From Echinometra lucunter (Eukaryota > Echinodermata > Echinoidea > Camarodonta > Echinometridae): DNA of 64,000 nucleotides. The stretch covers positions 18,066,769 through 18,130,768 of the forward strand of contig CM057167.1 in NCBI GenBank assembly GCA_029962745.1. Direction: 5' to 3'. Below the pieces are notes generated by a model. It saw only the letters and a program-made list of their open reading frames with translations. It was not told the origin of the DNA and searched no databases. Both the position numbers and the translations under genes were made by a program. Shown here piece by piece: positions 1 through 13,259 of the stretch (its first letter is position 1; every line of letters begins with the position of its first letter).

Positions 1-659
1 TAACCAAAAACGTGTCTTCAGCTTAAAAGTTTCGTAGGGGACACACACACAAGTCTATTTTATGATTATGTTTTGTTTTCGTTTATGTCTGTTTTGTTTA
101 TATAGGCCGACTTAACGTTATCTACTCTATGTTAATTTGAAAAATGCCAATTCATAATTATCTTCATGTTTATGAATGAAAAAATTACAGAATATTGATG
201 TTTATCAATGAATTTTAATAAATACAATACAATACAAACAATACAATACACTAAGAATTTGCTGACAAGCAAAAAGAAAAGGTCCTCAGCTTAAAATTTG
301 GGGCAAATATTTTATTGTGTCCCCCACCCCTATACAAGTTTCAATTTCAATTTTTCAAATTTCACTTCGTATTTATTTCATTTCCAACAGAAAGAAAAAC
401 AATAGCATTACAATATTTTTACCGAAAATATATGTACGCATTCATTTTTTTCTTTGATTAGTATATACAAGTACAACATACACATAAATGTATTATTGTA
501 ATGAATCATATTTTTTTAAAGTTTGGGGGACGTGTCCCCGGTCTCCCCCCCCCCCCCCCCGCTCCCTGATTGACGCCCATGACGTTAAAGCAGTACTTTA
601 GAAGGAAAGTACATTGTAATTTAGGCTCATAGCAAAGGATAGAAATTCTTGAATGGACC

Positions 660-991
660 GGGGGGTGTTTCACAAATCTCTGTGTAAAGTTACACATTAC
701 TTTTAAAAACGACAGTATATGAACAGCCAAATGAAATGCCCAAAGATTTTCCTCTTGTTTTAACAAGGTATGACTATATTTCCCATAATCTCACTTGAAT
801 TGTTAGCAAATATACTTCGCATTAAAAATGTTTTGTTATTAATAATAATCATGTTAATCTACATAGATATTTCAACTTTAGCTTATGCGATTAAATATGA
901 CTGATAATCCCATTTGGCTTTCCATATTCAAGTCATTCATAAAGTCATGCGTAACTTTGTGCACAGCTTTGGGAAATACCCCCCCCCCCCC
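660..991. mobile_element. MITE, GGGGGTGTTTCAC family (dup copy 1)
   Basis: Begins GGGGGTGTTTCACAAATC and ends with the inverse, GCTTTGGGAAATACCCCCC. The subterminal TGTAAAGTTAC and GTAACTTTGTGCA also pair. About 330 bp with no coding capacity. Members of the same family lie at 7289-7617 and 25362-25681, with a half copy at 22660-22775. The internal CCCATTTGGCTTTCCATATTCAAGTC stretch is shared by members. Confidence 0.75.
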
Positions 992-2624
992 TGATTCAGG
1001 AAATGATGAAATAAAGAAGATGTTACTTTTAAAATGAGATAACTTGTACATCGTATAACAGTGAGAAGGAGATGTTCAATTACTATACTTCTTTATCGTG
1101 TGAGAAAATAAAACGGAGATATTAAAAGAAAATATTTATGAAGTTCTAATATGCGATAAAACGAGGTCTAAATCAAATTTCCTTCCCATCTTCCCCTCTA
1201 GCTATTCCCATTTTATTTGAGCTGTTATATATCTGAATTTGCCAAAACTAGGGCCCTGTTACTATATGCATGAAGTTGAAGATGTAGAGAATGAAAAACA
1301 AACACAGAAGGGCGAATAAATGAGTTTGCAAAGGGGAAGGTAATTTATGTTAGAAAATATTATGACAAAAATGAGGTCGACTCGTCACACATTATTTTGG
1401 TGCCTTAGTCCTCCCAAATTCTCTGACAATCAAGCAAGAAAATGAAGAAATTAATTTGAAAAAAGGAAAGGGTTTATTACCTCTGAAAGGGAGCACAATG
1501 TACGTATCGGTTGCATAAGAGGCACGGGTCGTAAGTGCTCCCCCCCCCCCCCCCATGAAAAAAAAAAACCGCTATACTGAACGCATTCCAAACGCACGTG
1601 GTTTAATGGAAACGAAACAATTCAACACCAAGAACCTTGCCTAAATGTCACCTGGTCACATGTAGTAAAAAAATGTATTTATTCTGTATGGTCGTTGTGT
1701 CTAAATGGGTCGACTTTATTCCTTCAGTGGACCCACCAGCCGATGAAAGACGATGAAGAGCGAAAGCTCAGGAACATTTTCGGAATGTGCTATACCAAGA
1801 TGGTATACCACATATTGATTGATTTTTATTCACTTGTATAATTCATTTTAACAAAGAAAGCAACTGCATGCACATTCACATACTCGCAGTAGGAAACAAA
1901 TAAAGGGGCCTAAGATTCTAAGTCTGATCAATGGGACTTGGAAGAAAGGATTGGTGCGTTACCTATTGGTTCTAGAACATCCATTTTGGTTTCGAACCCT
2001 GGACCCAAAGATTACGATACCATTGGTCTGCATAAATTTATAGAACCATGGACTCCAGTGGAATCATGCATGTTGATCATAATAGTTCATTAATCATTGT
2101 TGACAAAAGACTGGTAAAACTAATAAAATGTCATTAAATCTAGTCGTAGGGCCTATCTACCATGGACAAGCATGTATCGAGATTATCGCTGTTATGATAT
2201 GAGGCAAACGATGTAGGAATGCGACTGCGAGTATTATACGAATAGATGATTTATATGATTTAAACATAAGTAAACGTTATGATTATTTTTTCAATCAACT
2301 ACACGAAGTGCAGCCAGTACATCAATCTGAATCCCTCCAAGACATTTAGGTTTCGTGTGACTTGTTTTATCTTGAATGTATGATTTCAATGACCCTGAAT
2401 AAAAACAGAAATGGATAGCACACAAACAAAAAGATACATGCATGGCATCTTTTTTAATATTCAAGGTGCATGATTACAAAAACACTGATTAAAAATAGAA
2501 TCAGAAAATAATCGCTATATATATCGCATAGTGTGTGTAACAGGGTTTTTATAGGCGTGTATCAATCAGATAGGATTATTTACGTCTGGGACCTATACGT
2601 GTCCATGGTGATTATTATTCTGAA

Positions 2625-2720
2625 AGACGTGACTCAGATTCGAACTTGTGTCCGATCAGAGCCAGTTTGTAGGCGAAGACAAAGAGCTGACTGTGGGCAT
2701 TACCACTTGACTACCTACTA
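2625..2720 (-). repeat. tRNA-derived SINE head (dup copy 1)
   Basis: On the minus strand there is a Pol III box A match TAGTCAAGTGG (2713-2703) and a box B match GTTCGAATC (2645-2637), 57 nt apart. No intact cloverleaf is visible, so this is probably a SINE relic and not a functional tRNA. The duplicate is at 9247-9342. Confidence 0.5.
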
Positions 2721-4215
2721 CCTACTCCTACTCCCCTCATACTATATGCTAAACATATTTGTGTTTGAGATGAAGGTAAGAGAATAAAATGCTGGTCTAA
2801 ATTTAATTAGAAATTTAACTTTATTTCACGTTTTCAATACACAGCAGAAGGTTATCTATCAGAGACGTGTAAGTTTTTATTAAGCCGTTTTGATATCAAT
2901 ACACAGGTGTGTATAGTAGCTAGATCACTTAAGGTGAAAAGGGTAGAACAAGATCACTTTTCCAGACAAGCAAGTTACTTTGATAGCTCAAAACAAGTAA
3001 AAATCTAATGAAGGGGAGGGGGTCGAAGGGCTTTGGGTCATTGATCTTTTTCTTCAGTTTTTTTTTTAAATCTTTGAGGCGTTAACAAATTAACTGGAAA
3101 GTGAATTTGCCAATCAGCGTTGCTATAACCCTTCGTTTCAGTTGCAGCTCTACAAGAATCGAAGCAAGATTCGCAGCATGAAATTAGTCTACAGCACAGT
3201 TAAAACTTGGGGATTCGGGCGCAGCTAATCATGCATCGCAATGAGATTGAACGCAATCATATTTAAAGTGCGAAATGATTGGCACATGATATTTGAAGTG
3301 GAACTTCTACTGTACTGAAGTACAAAGATTAGGTTAATCTGAAATTTCTAGATTATTGTATTGCATTAACCTCCATAAAAGAAAACCGCGAGTAGTTATT
3401 ATCTCATCTCTCAGTCTCTTTAAGAGCGTCCATGCATATATTTCATTTTATAATCACTGCAAAAAGGAGCGGGGGCTTATTGTTTATAAATACCTTTATA
3501 AAATAAAAAAGGAGAAAATTATGCTCTTCACACGTTCATTTGGACGGCATATTGGTTTGAATCAGAAATGAAAATAACCCTTAAGCTTGCATGGTCAAAC
3601 TTGCAAATCTTATTAAGACCTTTCTTTCTCTTTCTCGGCTACCATGTCCGCAAATTAAAGCGACGCCCCCATTCGATATGTTTATGTTTTAGAAAAAAAG
3701 GGGATATAGGCCGAGCCATTAACCTCTGAAATTAAGTTTGCCTTCAATGTTATAGGAAACTATAGATAGCAACAAACTGCCTCTCTTGCGCACATATTTT
3801 GGCTCAAATTCCCCTTCCCTCAGTGCCCCTTCTCTCCCCATCACCCCCTCCCACTGTGAGATCACTTATCAATATTTTCGTATTTTGAATTGGGCTACTC
3901 ATCTCCCCCCCCCCCCCCCCCCCCCCCGTATAGAGGGCTGTCTCTTCAGTACGAAAAGGCCCTGAGACAATGTTGTGCAACCTCCACATCCGACTTGGAA
4001 AAAACATTTGGCATTGTCGATTATTCTCATGTCATTCCAAATTTTCCAAAAAGAAGATATAATTATGAAATAATCATTTTGTCAGTTTTCGAACGATTTT
4101 ATGTATTGTTATGTTTCCATATTTGCCTGAAGGGTATGATTTTTGCTGAATTTGTTTGATTTGTATGAATTGTACGAAGAAAAAAAAAACGATCTTGAAA
4201 TCTTGATATTCAAAA

Positions 4216-4329
4216 GAGCAGGCTAATGACAAAAAAGAGAGATAGAGATAGAGATAGAGATAGAGATAGAGATAGAGATAGAGATAGAGATAGAGATAGA
4301 GATAGAGATAGATAGAGAGAGAGAGAGAT

Positions 4330-4372
<43 letters not shown>
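4216..4372. repeat. GAGATA/GA microsatellite (dup copy 1)
   Basis: Long run of AGAGAT hexamers passing into AG dinucleotides. The other copy (10868-11012) has a different arrangement of GATA and GA blocks, so the tract has changed since duplication. Confidence 0.9.
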
Positions 4373-4374
<2 letters not shown>

Positions 4375-5052
4375 TTATCAAAATTCTGAAGCAAGCCAGT
4401 CAAAAAGGTGAAATCTCACAGCCACATTGCCATTGGCGTCAGGGGCAGGGGGGGGGGGGGGGCGCAGGAGGACTCTTACGGGGGGGGGGGAGGAGACACA
4501 ATATGGTTGTGAGCAAATTTTTGGTGTAATCCTTCTCCTCCCCCCCCCCCCCCACAAAAAAAAAATAGGCCAAGGACATTTTTTCTTTTGCTTGTCAGCA
4601 AATTTCTGGTGTATGACCCTCAAAGTCCATGCCCCAAAAATGTTAAGCTAAGGACCTTTTTTGAGTGTCCACCAATTTAAAAAAATGGATTGACACCCCT
4701 GCGCATTGGAAAATTTCTTATATCTACCACTCTTTCATCCTACACCCAGTCCACTTCTCAAACATGATTTTTTAACAGTATTTAAGGTTTAAAAAAAAAG
4801 CCCAGACCTACTCGCAACATTTTTAGTACATCATTTTTATACTGAGCTGAAGACTGAAAAAGAAAGCTTACTTTGCTGCACTTCCCCCCTCTGTCGTTCC
4901 CTCTCTCACTCTCCTTATAAATTTCTTTCTATCTTTTTTTTTTCTCTCTCTCTCTCTGAAGTAGTCTATGCAGTGCTAATCATGTAATGCATGCACACAT
5001 GGATGCTCCGACAAAAGTCCGCTAGGCACAGATACATTTAATTCTTTTTTTT

Positions 5053-5552
5053 NNNNNNNNNNNNNNNNNNNNNNNNNNNNNNNNNNNNNNNNNNNNNNNN
5101 NNNNNNNNNNNNNNNNNNNNNNNNNNNNNNNNNNNNNNNNNNNNNNNNNNNNNNNNNNNNNNNNNNNNNNNNNNNNNNNNNNNNNNNNNNNNNNNNNNNN
5201 NNNNNNNNNNNNNNNNNNNNNNNNNNNNNNNNNNNNNNNNNNNNNNNNNNNNNNNNNNNNNNNNNNNNNNNNNNNNNNNNNNNNNNNNNNNNNNNNNNNN
5301 NNNNNNNNNNNNNNNNNNNNNNNNNNNNNNNNNNNNNNNNNNNNNNNNNNNNNNNNNNNNNNNNNNNNNNNNNNNNNNNNNNNNNNNNNNNNNNNNNNNN
5401 NNNNNNNNNNNNNNNNNNNNNNNNNNNNNNNNNNNNNNNNNNNNNNNNNNNNNNNNNNNNNNNNNNNNNNNNNNNNNNNNNNNNNNNNNNNNNNNNNNNN
5501 NNNNNNNNNNNNNNNNNNNNNNNNNNNNNNNNNNNNNNNNNNNNNNNNNNNN
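5053..5552. other. Assembly gap, 500 N
   Basis: Exactly 500 N, a placeholder length. It abuts the right end of duplicated copy 1, where the assembler lost the path. Any ORF through it is meaningless. Confidence 0.99.
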
Positions 5553-6850
5553 AATGTTAAAATTATTACATGAAGAATAAACAGAAGAATACAACACGAC
5601 TAGAATGAAAAAATCTATACTGAGGCTAGGAATACTCCCTCCCCCCCCCCCCCCCCAAAAAAAAAAAAAAAAAAAAAAAATCCAATGGAGGAATTGTCAT
5701 GGAGCACATGACATAGGTATTATTTTTCAATCAACTGAAAAAAAAAACCCAAAAAAGTTTTATTACTTATTACGAGTCATACCAGAGAACTGAACACGTG
5801 ATTAAGACAATATAGGCCTATTGAATAAGTTTAGGGAGGGGAGGGGGGGGGGGGGGGTGAGGTCGTTCTCCTTTGCGTAGGCCTATTTGATTATAGGTCA
5901 ACTGAACCATTTTCCTTGCCAAAAATATGAGAGAGAACTTTGCGCAGTGCAGTTAGTTCAGATTACTTCATTATACTGTTGAGATCCGCTGTCATGAATT
6001 TTTCTTTCCCAGTTACAAACGTTCATCTTTTTAAAAAAAATTATTGAAGGAAATTTAGAAAATTGCCCATTAGCATCAAATATTCATAGACACCGTCCAT
6101 CAGATTTAAATTAAACGTCAGCTGGAACTGAGCTGGTGTTATAAGGAAATAGTTGTTGCTCGTAACTGTGCAAGGAGTAATAGCCCTTTATTAGATACAG
6201 GAATGGCAGATCTAGGACATAATTATAATCGTTCTTTTATCGAACAAGCAATTTATGCCGCTAATTCTAATTACATTCCTGAAAGATTTCGTCATCCACA
6301 CATCAAGATATTATATCCTGCTCATCAACCATCTCCTACCATAATGTCATTTTGACGCTAAATACGGCAAGAAAATATGATCGATAGCCAAAAAGAAACT
6401 TGGTGAGATAATTGCCAAAGTGTATTTGACTTGCTCAAGATTCATGCACATCACTTTCCCGAAAGCTCGACAAAGGGCGGTAGGGGACCTTCTAGAATTC
6501 TTTATAGAAATATAAATATATAAATATTCTATATCATTATAAACTCCTGGCATTCACCATTTTAATCGGAAGTGGAAAATAAACGATACTTTATACTGTA
6601 TACTACTATTTCAAATAAAGGAAAAGAAATGAATTTTTAAAAAGAAGAAGATTAAAGGTCGCTCCTGCGTTTCGAATTGCGATGCAAAGCGAAATAAATT
6701 GACATATAATTAATGACATTAAAGTCAAGCAAGGGCGCCAATCCGTTTTATATTGGGGGACTCTAAAATAACATGGATAAGGTCCTCAACCTAAAATGGG
6801 GAGGGGGGCGGCATACACAAATAAATTTGGTAACAGCAAAAAGAAAATGA
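5553..6850. other. Spacer between the duplicated blocks; no clear gene
   Basis: Holds poly(C)/poly(A) runs near 5640-5680 and a poly(G) run near 5838-5857. Two small open frames on the plus strand are not obviously repetitive. One is a 50-codon frame at 6203-6355 starting MADLGHNYNRSF. The other is a stop-to-stop frame near 6375-6511 containing KKLGEIIAKVYLTCSRF. I recognise neither, and no splice sites are convincing. They could be fragments of a mobile element. Confidence 0.3.
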
Positions 6851-7288
6851 TAACCAAAAAAAGGGTCCTCAGCTTAAAAGTTTCGTAGGAGACAACACAA
6901 GTACTATTTTATGGTTATGTTTTGTTTTTGTTTATGTGTTTTTATATACTTAGCGTTATCTACTCTATGTTAAATTTTAAAATGCCAATTCATAATTATC
7001 TTCATGTTTATGAATGAAAAAATAACAGAATATTGATGTTTATCAGTGAATTTCGATAAATACAATGCAATACAATACAGAATTTGCTGACAATCAAAAA
7101 TAAAAAAAGTCATCAGCTTAACTGGGGGCACATATTGTGTCCCCCACCCCTACAAGTTTAGGGGACGTATCCCCTCTCTCCCTCCTCCCTCACCGCTCCC
7201 TGATTGACGCCCATGATGTCAAGCAGTAGTTTAGAAGTACATTGTAATGTAGGCTCATAGCAAAGGATAGAAATTCTTGAATGGACCA

Positions 7289-7617
7289 GGGGGTGTTTCA
7301 CAAATCTCTGTGTAAAGTTACACATTACTTTTAAAAACGACAGTATATGAACATCCAAATGAAATGCCCAAAACTTTTCCCTTTGTTTTAACAAGGTATG
7401 ACTATATTTCCCATAATCTCACTTGAATTGTTAGCAAATATACTTCGCATTAAAAATGTTTTGATATTAATAATAATAATGTTAATCTACATAGATATTT
7501 CAACTTTAGCTTATGCGATTAAATATCACTGATAATCCCATTTGGCTTTCCATATTCAAGTCATTCATAAAGTCATGCGTAACTTTGTGCACAGCTTTGG
7601 GAAATACCCCCCCCCCC
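7289..7617. mobile_element. MITE, GGGGGTGTTTCAC family (dup copy 2)
   Basis: Collinear counterpart of the 660-991 element inside the second duplicated block, with the same inverted ends. It was carried along by the duplication, not inserted independently. Confidence 0.72.
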
Positions 7618-9246
7618 TGATTCAGGAAATGATGAAATAAAGAAGATGTTATTTTTATAATGAGATAAATTGTACATCGTATAGCAGTGAGAAGGAGATG
7701 TTCAATTACTACTTCTTTATCGTGTGAGAAAATAAAACGGAGATATTAAAAGAAAATATTTGTGAAGTTCTAATATGCGATAAAACGAGGTCTAAATCAA
7801 ATTTCCTTCCCATCTTCCCCTCTAGCTATTCCCATTTTACTTGAGCTGTTCTATATCTGAATTTGCCAAAACTAGGGCTCTGTTACTATATGCATGAAGT
7901 TGAAGATGTAGAGAATGAAAAACAAACACAGAAAGGCGAATAAATGAGTTTGCAAAGGGGAAGGTAATATATGTTAGAAAATATTATGACAAAAATGAGG
8001 TCGACTCGTCACACATTATTTTGGTGCCTTAGTCCTCCCAAATTCTCTGACAATCAAGCAAGAAAATGAAGAAATTAATTTGAAAAAAGGAAAGGGTTTA
8101 CTACCTCTGAAAGGGAGCACAATGTACGTATTGGTTGCATAAGAGGCACGGGTCGTAAGTGCTCCCCCCCCCCCCTGAAAAAAAAAATCCGCTATACTGA
8201 ACGCATTCCAAACGCACGTGGTTTAATGGAGACGAAACAATTCAGCACCAAGAACCTTGCCTAAATGTCACCTGGTCACATGTAGTAAAAAAATGTATTC
8301 ATTCTGTATGGTCGTTGTGTCTAAATGGGTCGACTTTATTCATTCAATGGACCCACCAGCCGATGAAAGACGATGAAGAGCGAAAGCTCAGGAACATTTT
8401 CGGAATGTGATATACTGCAAGATGGTATACCATATTTTGATTGATTTTTATTCACTTGTATAATTCATTTTAACAAAGAAAGCAACTGCATGTACATTCG
8501 CATACTCGCAGTAGGAAACAAATAAAGGGGCCTAAGATTCTAAGTCTGATCAATGGGACTTGGTAGAAAGGATTGGTGCGTTACCTATTGGTTCTAGAAC
8601 TTCCATTTTGGTTTCGAACCCTGGATCCAAAGATTACGATACCATTGGTCTGCATAAATTTATGGAATCATGGACTTCAGTGGAGTCAAGCATGTTGATC
8701 ATAATAGTTTAGTAATCATTGTTGACAAAAGACTGGTAAAACTAATAAAATGTCATTAAATCTAGTCGTAGGGCCTATCTATTATGGACAAGCATGTATC
8801 GAGATTATAGCTTTTATGATATGAGGCAAACGATGTAGGAATGCGACTGCGAGTATTATACGAATAGATGATTTATATGATTTAAACACAAGTAAACGTT
8901 ATGATTATTTTTTCAATCAACTACACGAAGTGCAGCCAGTACATCAATCTGAATCCCTCCAAGACATTTAGGTTTCGTGTGACTTGTTTTATCTTGAATG
9001 TATGATTTCAGTGACCCTGAATAAAAACAGAAATGGATAGCACACAAACAAAAAGATACATGCATGGCATCTTTTTTAATATTCAAGGTGCATGATTACA
9101 AAAACACTGATTAAAAATAGAATCAGAAAATAATCGCTATATATATCGCATAGTGTGTGTAACAGGGTTTTTATAGGCGTGTATCAATCAGATAGGATTA
9201 TTTACGTCTGGGACCTTTACGTGTACATGGTGATTAGTATTCTGAA

Positions 9247-9342
9247 AGACGTGACTCAGATTCGAACCTGTGTCCGATCAGAGCCAGTTTGTAGGCGAAG
9301 ACAAAGAGCTGACTGTGGGCATTACCACTTGACTACCTACTA
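9247..9342 (-). repeat. tRNA-derived SINE head (dup copy 2)
   Basis: Same relic as at 2625-2720, with box A TAGTCAAGTGG (9335-9325) and a slightly better box B context GGTTCGAATC. The spacing is the same. It is a relic carried by the segmental duplication. Confidence 0.5.
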
Positions 9343-10867
9343 CCTACTCCTACTCCCCTCATACTATATGCTAAACAAACTTGTGTTTGAGATGAAGGTA
9401 AGAGAATAAAATGCTGGTCTAGATTTAATTAGAAATTTAACTTTATTTCACGTTTTCAATACACAGCAGAAGGTTATCAGAGACGTGTAAGTTTTTATTA
9501 AGCCGTTTTGATATCAATACCCAGGTGTGTATAGTAGCTAGATCACTTAAGGTGAAAAGAGTAGAACAAAATCACTTTTCCAGACAAGCAAGTTACTTTG
9601 ATAGCTCAAAACAAGTAAAAATCTAATGAAGGGGAGGGAGTCGACGGGCTTTGGGTCAATTATCTTTTTCTTCAGTTTTTTTTTAATCTTTGAGGCGTTA
9701 ACAAATTAACTAGAAAGTGAATTTGCCAATCAGCGTTGCTATAACCCTTCGTTTCAGTTGCAGCTCTACAAGAATCGAAGCAAGATTCGCAGCATGAAAT
9801 TAGTCTACAGCACAGTTAAAACTTGGGGATTCGGGCGCAGCTAATCATGCATCGCAATGAGATTGAACGCAATCATATTTAAAGTGCGAAATGATTGGCA
9901 CCTGATATTTGAAGTGGAACTTCTACTGTACTAAATACTGATTTCAAAGATTAGGTTAATCTGAAATTTCTAGATTACTGTATTGCATTAACCTCCATAA
10001 AAGAAAACCGCGAGTAGTTATTATCTCATCTCTCAGTCTCTTTAAGAGCGTCCATGCATATATTTCATTTTATAATCACTGCAAAAGGAGCGTTGGCTTA
10101 TTGTTTATAAATACCTTTATAAAATAAAAAAAGGAGAAAATTATGCTCTTCACACGTTCATTTGGACGGCATATTGGTTTGAATCAGAAATGAAAATAAC
10201 CCTTAAGCCTGCATGGTCAAACTTGCAAATCTTATTAAGACCTTTTTTTCTCTTTCTCGGCTACCATGTCCGCAAATTAAAGCGACGCCCCCATTCGATA
10301 TGTTTATGTTTTAGAAAAAAAGGGGATATAGGCCGAGCCATTAACCTCTGAAATTAAGTTTGCCTTCAGTGTTATAGGAAACTATAGATAGCAACAAACT
10401 GCCTCTCTTGCGCACATATTTTGGCTCAAATTCCCCTCCCCTCAGTGCCCCTTCTCTCCCCATCACCCCCTCCCACTGTGAGATCACTTATCAATATTTT
10501 GGTATTTTGAATTGGGCTACTCATCTCACCCCCTCCCCCCCCCCCCCCCCCTCCCCCGTATAGAGGGCTGTCTCTTCAGTACGAAAAGGCCCTGAGACAA
10601 TGTTGTGCAACCTCCACATCCGACTTGGAAAAACATTTGGCATTGTCGATTATTCTCATGTCATTCCAAATTTTTTAAAAAGAAGATATAATTATGAAAT
10701 AATCATTTTGTCAGTTTTCGAACGATTTTATGTACTGTTATGTTTCCATATTTGCCTGAAGGGTATGATTTTTGCTGAATTTGTTTGATTTGTGTGAATT
10801 GTACGAAGAAAAAAAAAACCCGATCTTGAAATCTTGATATTCAAAAGAGCAGGCTAATGACAAAAAA

Positions 10868-11015
<148 letters not shown>

Positions 11016-12248
11016 ACTTATCAAAATTCTGAATCAAGCCAGTCAAAAAGGTGAAATCTCACAGCCACATTGCCATTGGCGTGAGGGGGCGGGGGGGGGG
11101 GGGGGGCGCAGGAGGACTCTTACGGGGGGGGGGGGGGAGACACAATGGTTGTGAGCAAATTTTTGGTGTAATCCTTCTCCCCCCCCCCCCCACAAAAAAA
11201 ATAAATAAAATAGGCCAAGGACATTTTTTTCTTTTGCTTGTCATCAAATTTCTGGTGCATGACCCTCAAAGTCCATGCCCAAAAAATGTTAAGCTAAGGA
11301 CCTTTTTTGAGAGTGTCCACTAATTAAAAAAAAAAAGGATTGACACCCCTGCGCATTGGAAAATTTCTTATATCTACCAGTCTTTCATCCTACACCCAGT
11401 CCACTTCTCAAACATGATTTTTAACAGTATTTAAGGCTTTAAAAAAAGCCCAGACCTACTCGCAACATTGTTAGTACATCATTTTTATACTAAGCTGAAG
11501 ACTGTAAAAGGAAGCTTACTTTGCTGCACTTCCCCCCTCTGTCGTTCCCTCTCTCTCGCTCTCCTTATTTCTTTCTATCTTTTTTTTCTCTCTCTCTCTC
11601 TGAAGTAGTCTATGCAGTGCTAATCATGTAATGCATGCACACATGGATGCTCCGACAAAAGTCCGCTAGGCACAGATACATTTAATTCTTTTTTTCCAAC
11701 CGCCCACGATATTGATCACTTTTAGCTCTATAAGCTTCATAAAGAGTATTGAATTATTTACATTGCTTCGATTTGAGCAGTTACTCTTATTTTTGTTTTT
11801 GTTTTTATCATAACCCTCTCTCTTTCTCTGACACTCTCTAACACACACACACACACACTCTCTCTCTCTCTCTCTTCAAAATGCGGACGTGACGCCATTC
11901 CCTTCATGATCCACACCATTACCGAGGATCATAAATGATATCGTTTGCTGATGATATCATGTTGTATAATTTAATTTTGCCATTATATTCCGTGATAATC
12001 TTACAAATAGTTCGTTTGAGAGCTTTTCCAAAATACTACAAGGAAATTGGGTTTGAGTCTTACTCAGTGATATACAAGGACCCCCAGCCAAGGACCCTGT
12101 CAAACAAAATGATTCTCGTTGAAACATTTACAATTTCAAGCAATTGAAAAAAAAAACCATTTATTTTCTGCCATTGAAGATGTAAGATTTAATCTCTATT
12201 TAATGTAACATTTTGCTAAAGCATGAACAATATACACAGTAAAAACGC

Positions 12249-12581
12249 TTTATACAGCCTGGTTTACTATATGAACTGGGGGGGGGGGGGTGTAACACAA
12301 AGAGATACAATCAATCTTACAATCAATTGTATCTCTTTAGTACATGATTTGCCATAGACTTACGATTGGTATCAGTCGTAAGATTAATTGTATTTTTTAT
12401 GTTACACCCACCAGGTACTGTTTAAAAGTTTAAACAACTGTTCAAAGTTTTAAACAGCAATGTTCAATTTTTGATATTTATTGTTCAAAAACTGAACATT
12501 GTTTTTTTAACTTTTCAAAACACTTGTTTAAACTTTTAAACAATACCTGATCAGTTCATATAGTAACCCAGGTTGTATAAA
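12249..12581. mobile_element. Foldback element with nested palindromes
   Basis: The terminal inverted repeats are about 30 bp, sharing GGTTACTATATGAACTG-type sequence (12251-12279 against 12553-12581). Inside are two further inverted pairs. One uses TGTAACACAAAGAGATACAA against TTGTATTTTTTATGTTACA. The other uses GTACTGTTTAAAAGTTTAAACAA against TTGTTTAAACTTTTAAACAATAC. A poly(G) run lies just inside the left end. No coding capacity; probably a MITE. Confidence 0.75.
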
Positions 12582-12640
12582 ATTTATACAAATTGTTTAA
12601 TTTTATTTTTTCTGTGTATGGATCATGATGACGATGATGA

Positions 12641-12921
12641 TGAAAGAATAAGAAGAGGAATAAAGTGGAAGAGGTGGAGGAAGAAGAAAAAAGAAGACGA
12701 CGACGAAGAAGACGAAGAAGAAGAAGAAGAAAAAGAAGAAGAAGAAGAAGAAGAAGAAGAAGAAGAAGAAGAAGAAGAAGAAGAAGAAGAAGAAGAAGGA
12801 GGAGGAGGAGGAGGAGGAGGAGGAGGAGGAGGAGGAGAAGGAGGAGGAGGAGGAGGAGGAGGAGGAGGAGAAGATGAAGAAGAAGGAGGAGAAGAAGGAA
12901 GAGAAGAAGGAGGAGGGAGCT
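12641..12921. repeat. Purine-only trinucleotide tract (GAA/GGA)n
   Basis: About 280 bp almost entirely A and G on the plus strand, arranged as GAA then GGA then mixed blocks with a few GAC and GAT. The six-frame ORFs through it (poly-E, poly-R, poly-L and poly-S/F) are artefacts. It is a homopurine mirror-repeat tract of a kind that can form triplex DNA. Confidence 0.95.
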
Positions 12922-13204
12922 CTGTTGTGTGGCTTTTCGGTGTCTGATTCGGTTCCGAATATTGAGGCCATCCACGTGCGGGTTTGTTTTACATTTTATT
13001 TTTGACGTGAAGTTTACAGGTTCGATGTCAGCGACGGTCATTCTACTTGAAAATTTTCTAGAGAGTATAACACAGGGGTCTCTTTACCGGATGAATTCAA
13101 AGTTCGACACCAAATTTCTTGCGACTCCTAAAGTTGCAAAAAACTTGGGAAGAAAGATCCTTTCCTCATATGTTTCCTACACAATGGCTCTTGGGTAATC
13201 ATTT

Positions 13205-13259
13205 TTTAATGAAATAAAGCCAAAAGGGATCTTTGAAAAAAAAAAAAAAAAAAAAAAAC
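13205..13259 (+). other. AATAAA followed by a 23-nt poly(A) tract
   Basis: A plus-strand AATAAA lies near 13213 and a pure A run starts about 20 nt later (13237-13259). This spacing is typical of a cleaved, polyadenylated transcript end, so it may mark a retroposed 3' end. Immediately upstream is an open frame ending at 13198, with candidate residues about 13023-13198 and including NSKFDTKFLATPKVAKNLGR, which I do not recognise. A genomic A-run downstream of a real terminal exon is the alternative. Confidence 0.35.

Larger units (their letters stand above)
1..5052. repeat. Segmental duplication, copy 1
   Basis: This block reappears in the same orientation at 6851-11696. Collinear landmarks include the MITE at 660-991, a tRNA-like stretch near 2640-2710, the GAGATA microsatellite near 4220-4370 and the CTAGGCACAGATACATTTAA stretch at the end. 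The copies differ by scattered substitutions, homopolymer length changes and one indel of roughly 180 bp (extra sequence near 340-520 here). No protein-coding gene is recognisable. The short ORFs are unsupported and shift between copies. The copy ends exactly at the N gap, and it may extend left of the window. Confidence 0.9.

Noticed and set aside
1738..1790. Possible hammerhead ribozyme (GATGAAGAGCGAAAGCTC, also near 8360)
   Set aside because: There is a GAGC-GAAA-GCTC hairpin, but the required CUGAUGA core reads CCGATGA/ACGATGA and no cleavage stem is evident.
5022..5597. 191-codon minus ORF
   Set aside because: Runs through 500 N bases.
12556..13041. Poly-Leu, poly-Glu, poly-Arg and poly-Phe ORFs of 70-161 codons
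   Set aside because: They arise from the GAA/GGA tract in all frames. The composition is purely that of the microsatellite.
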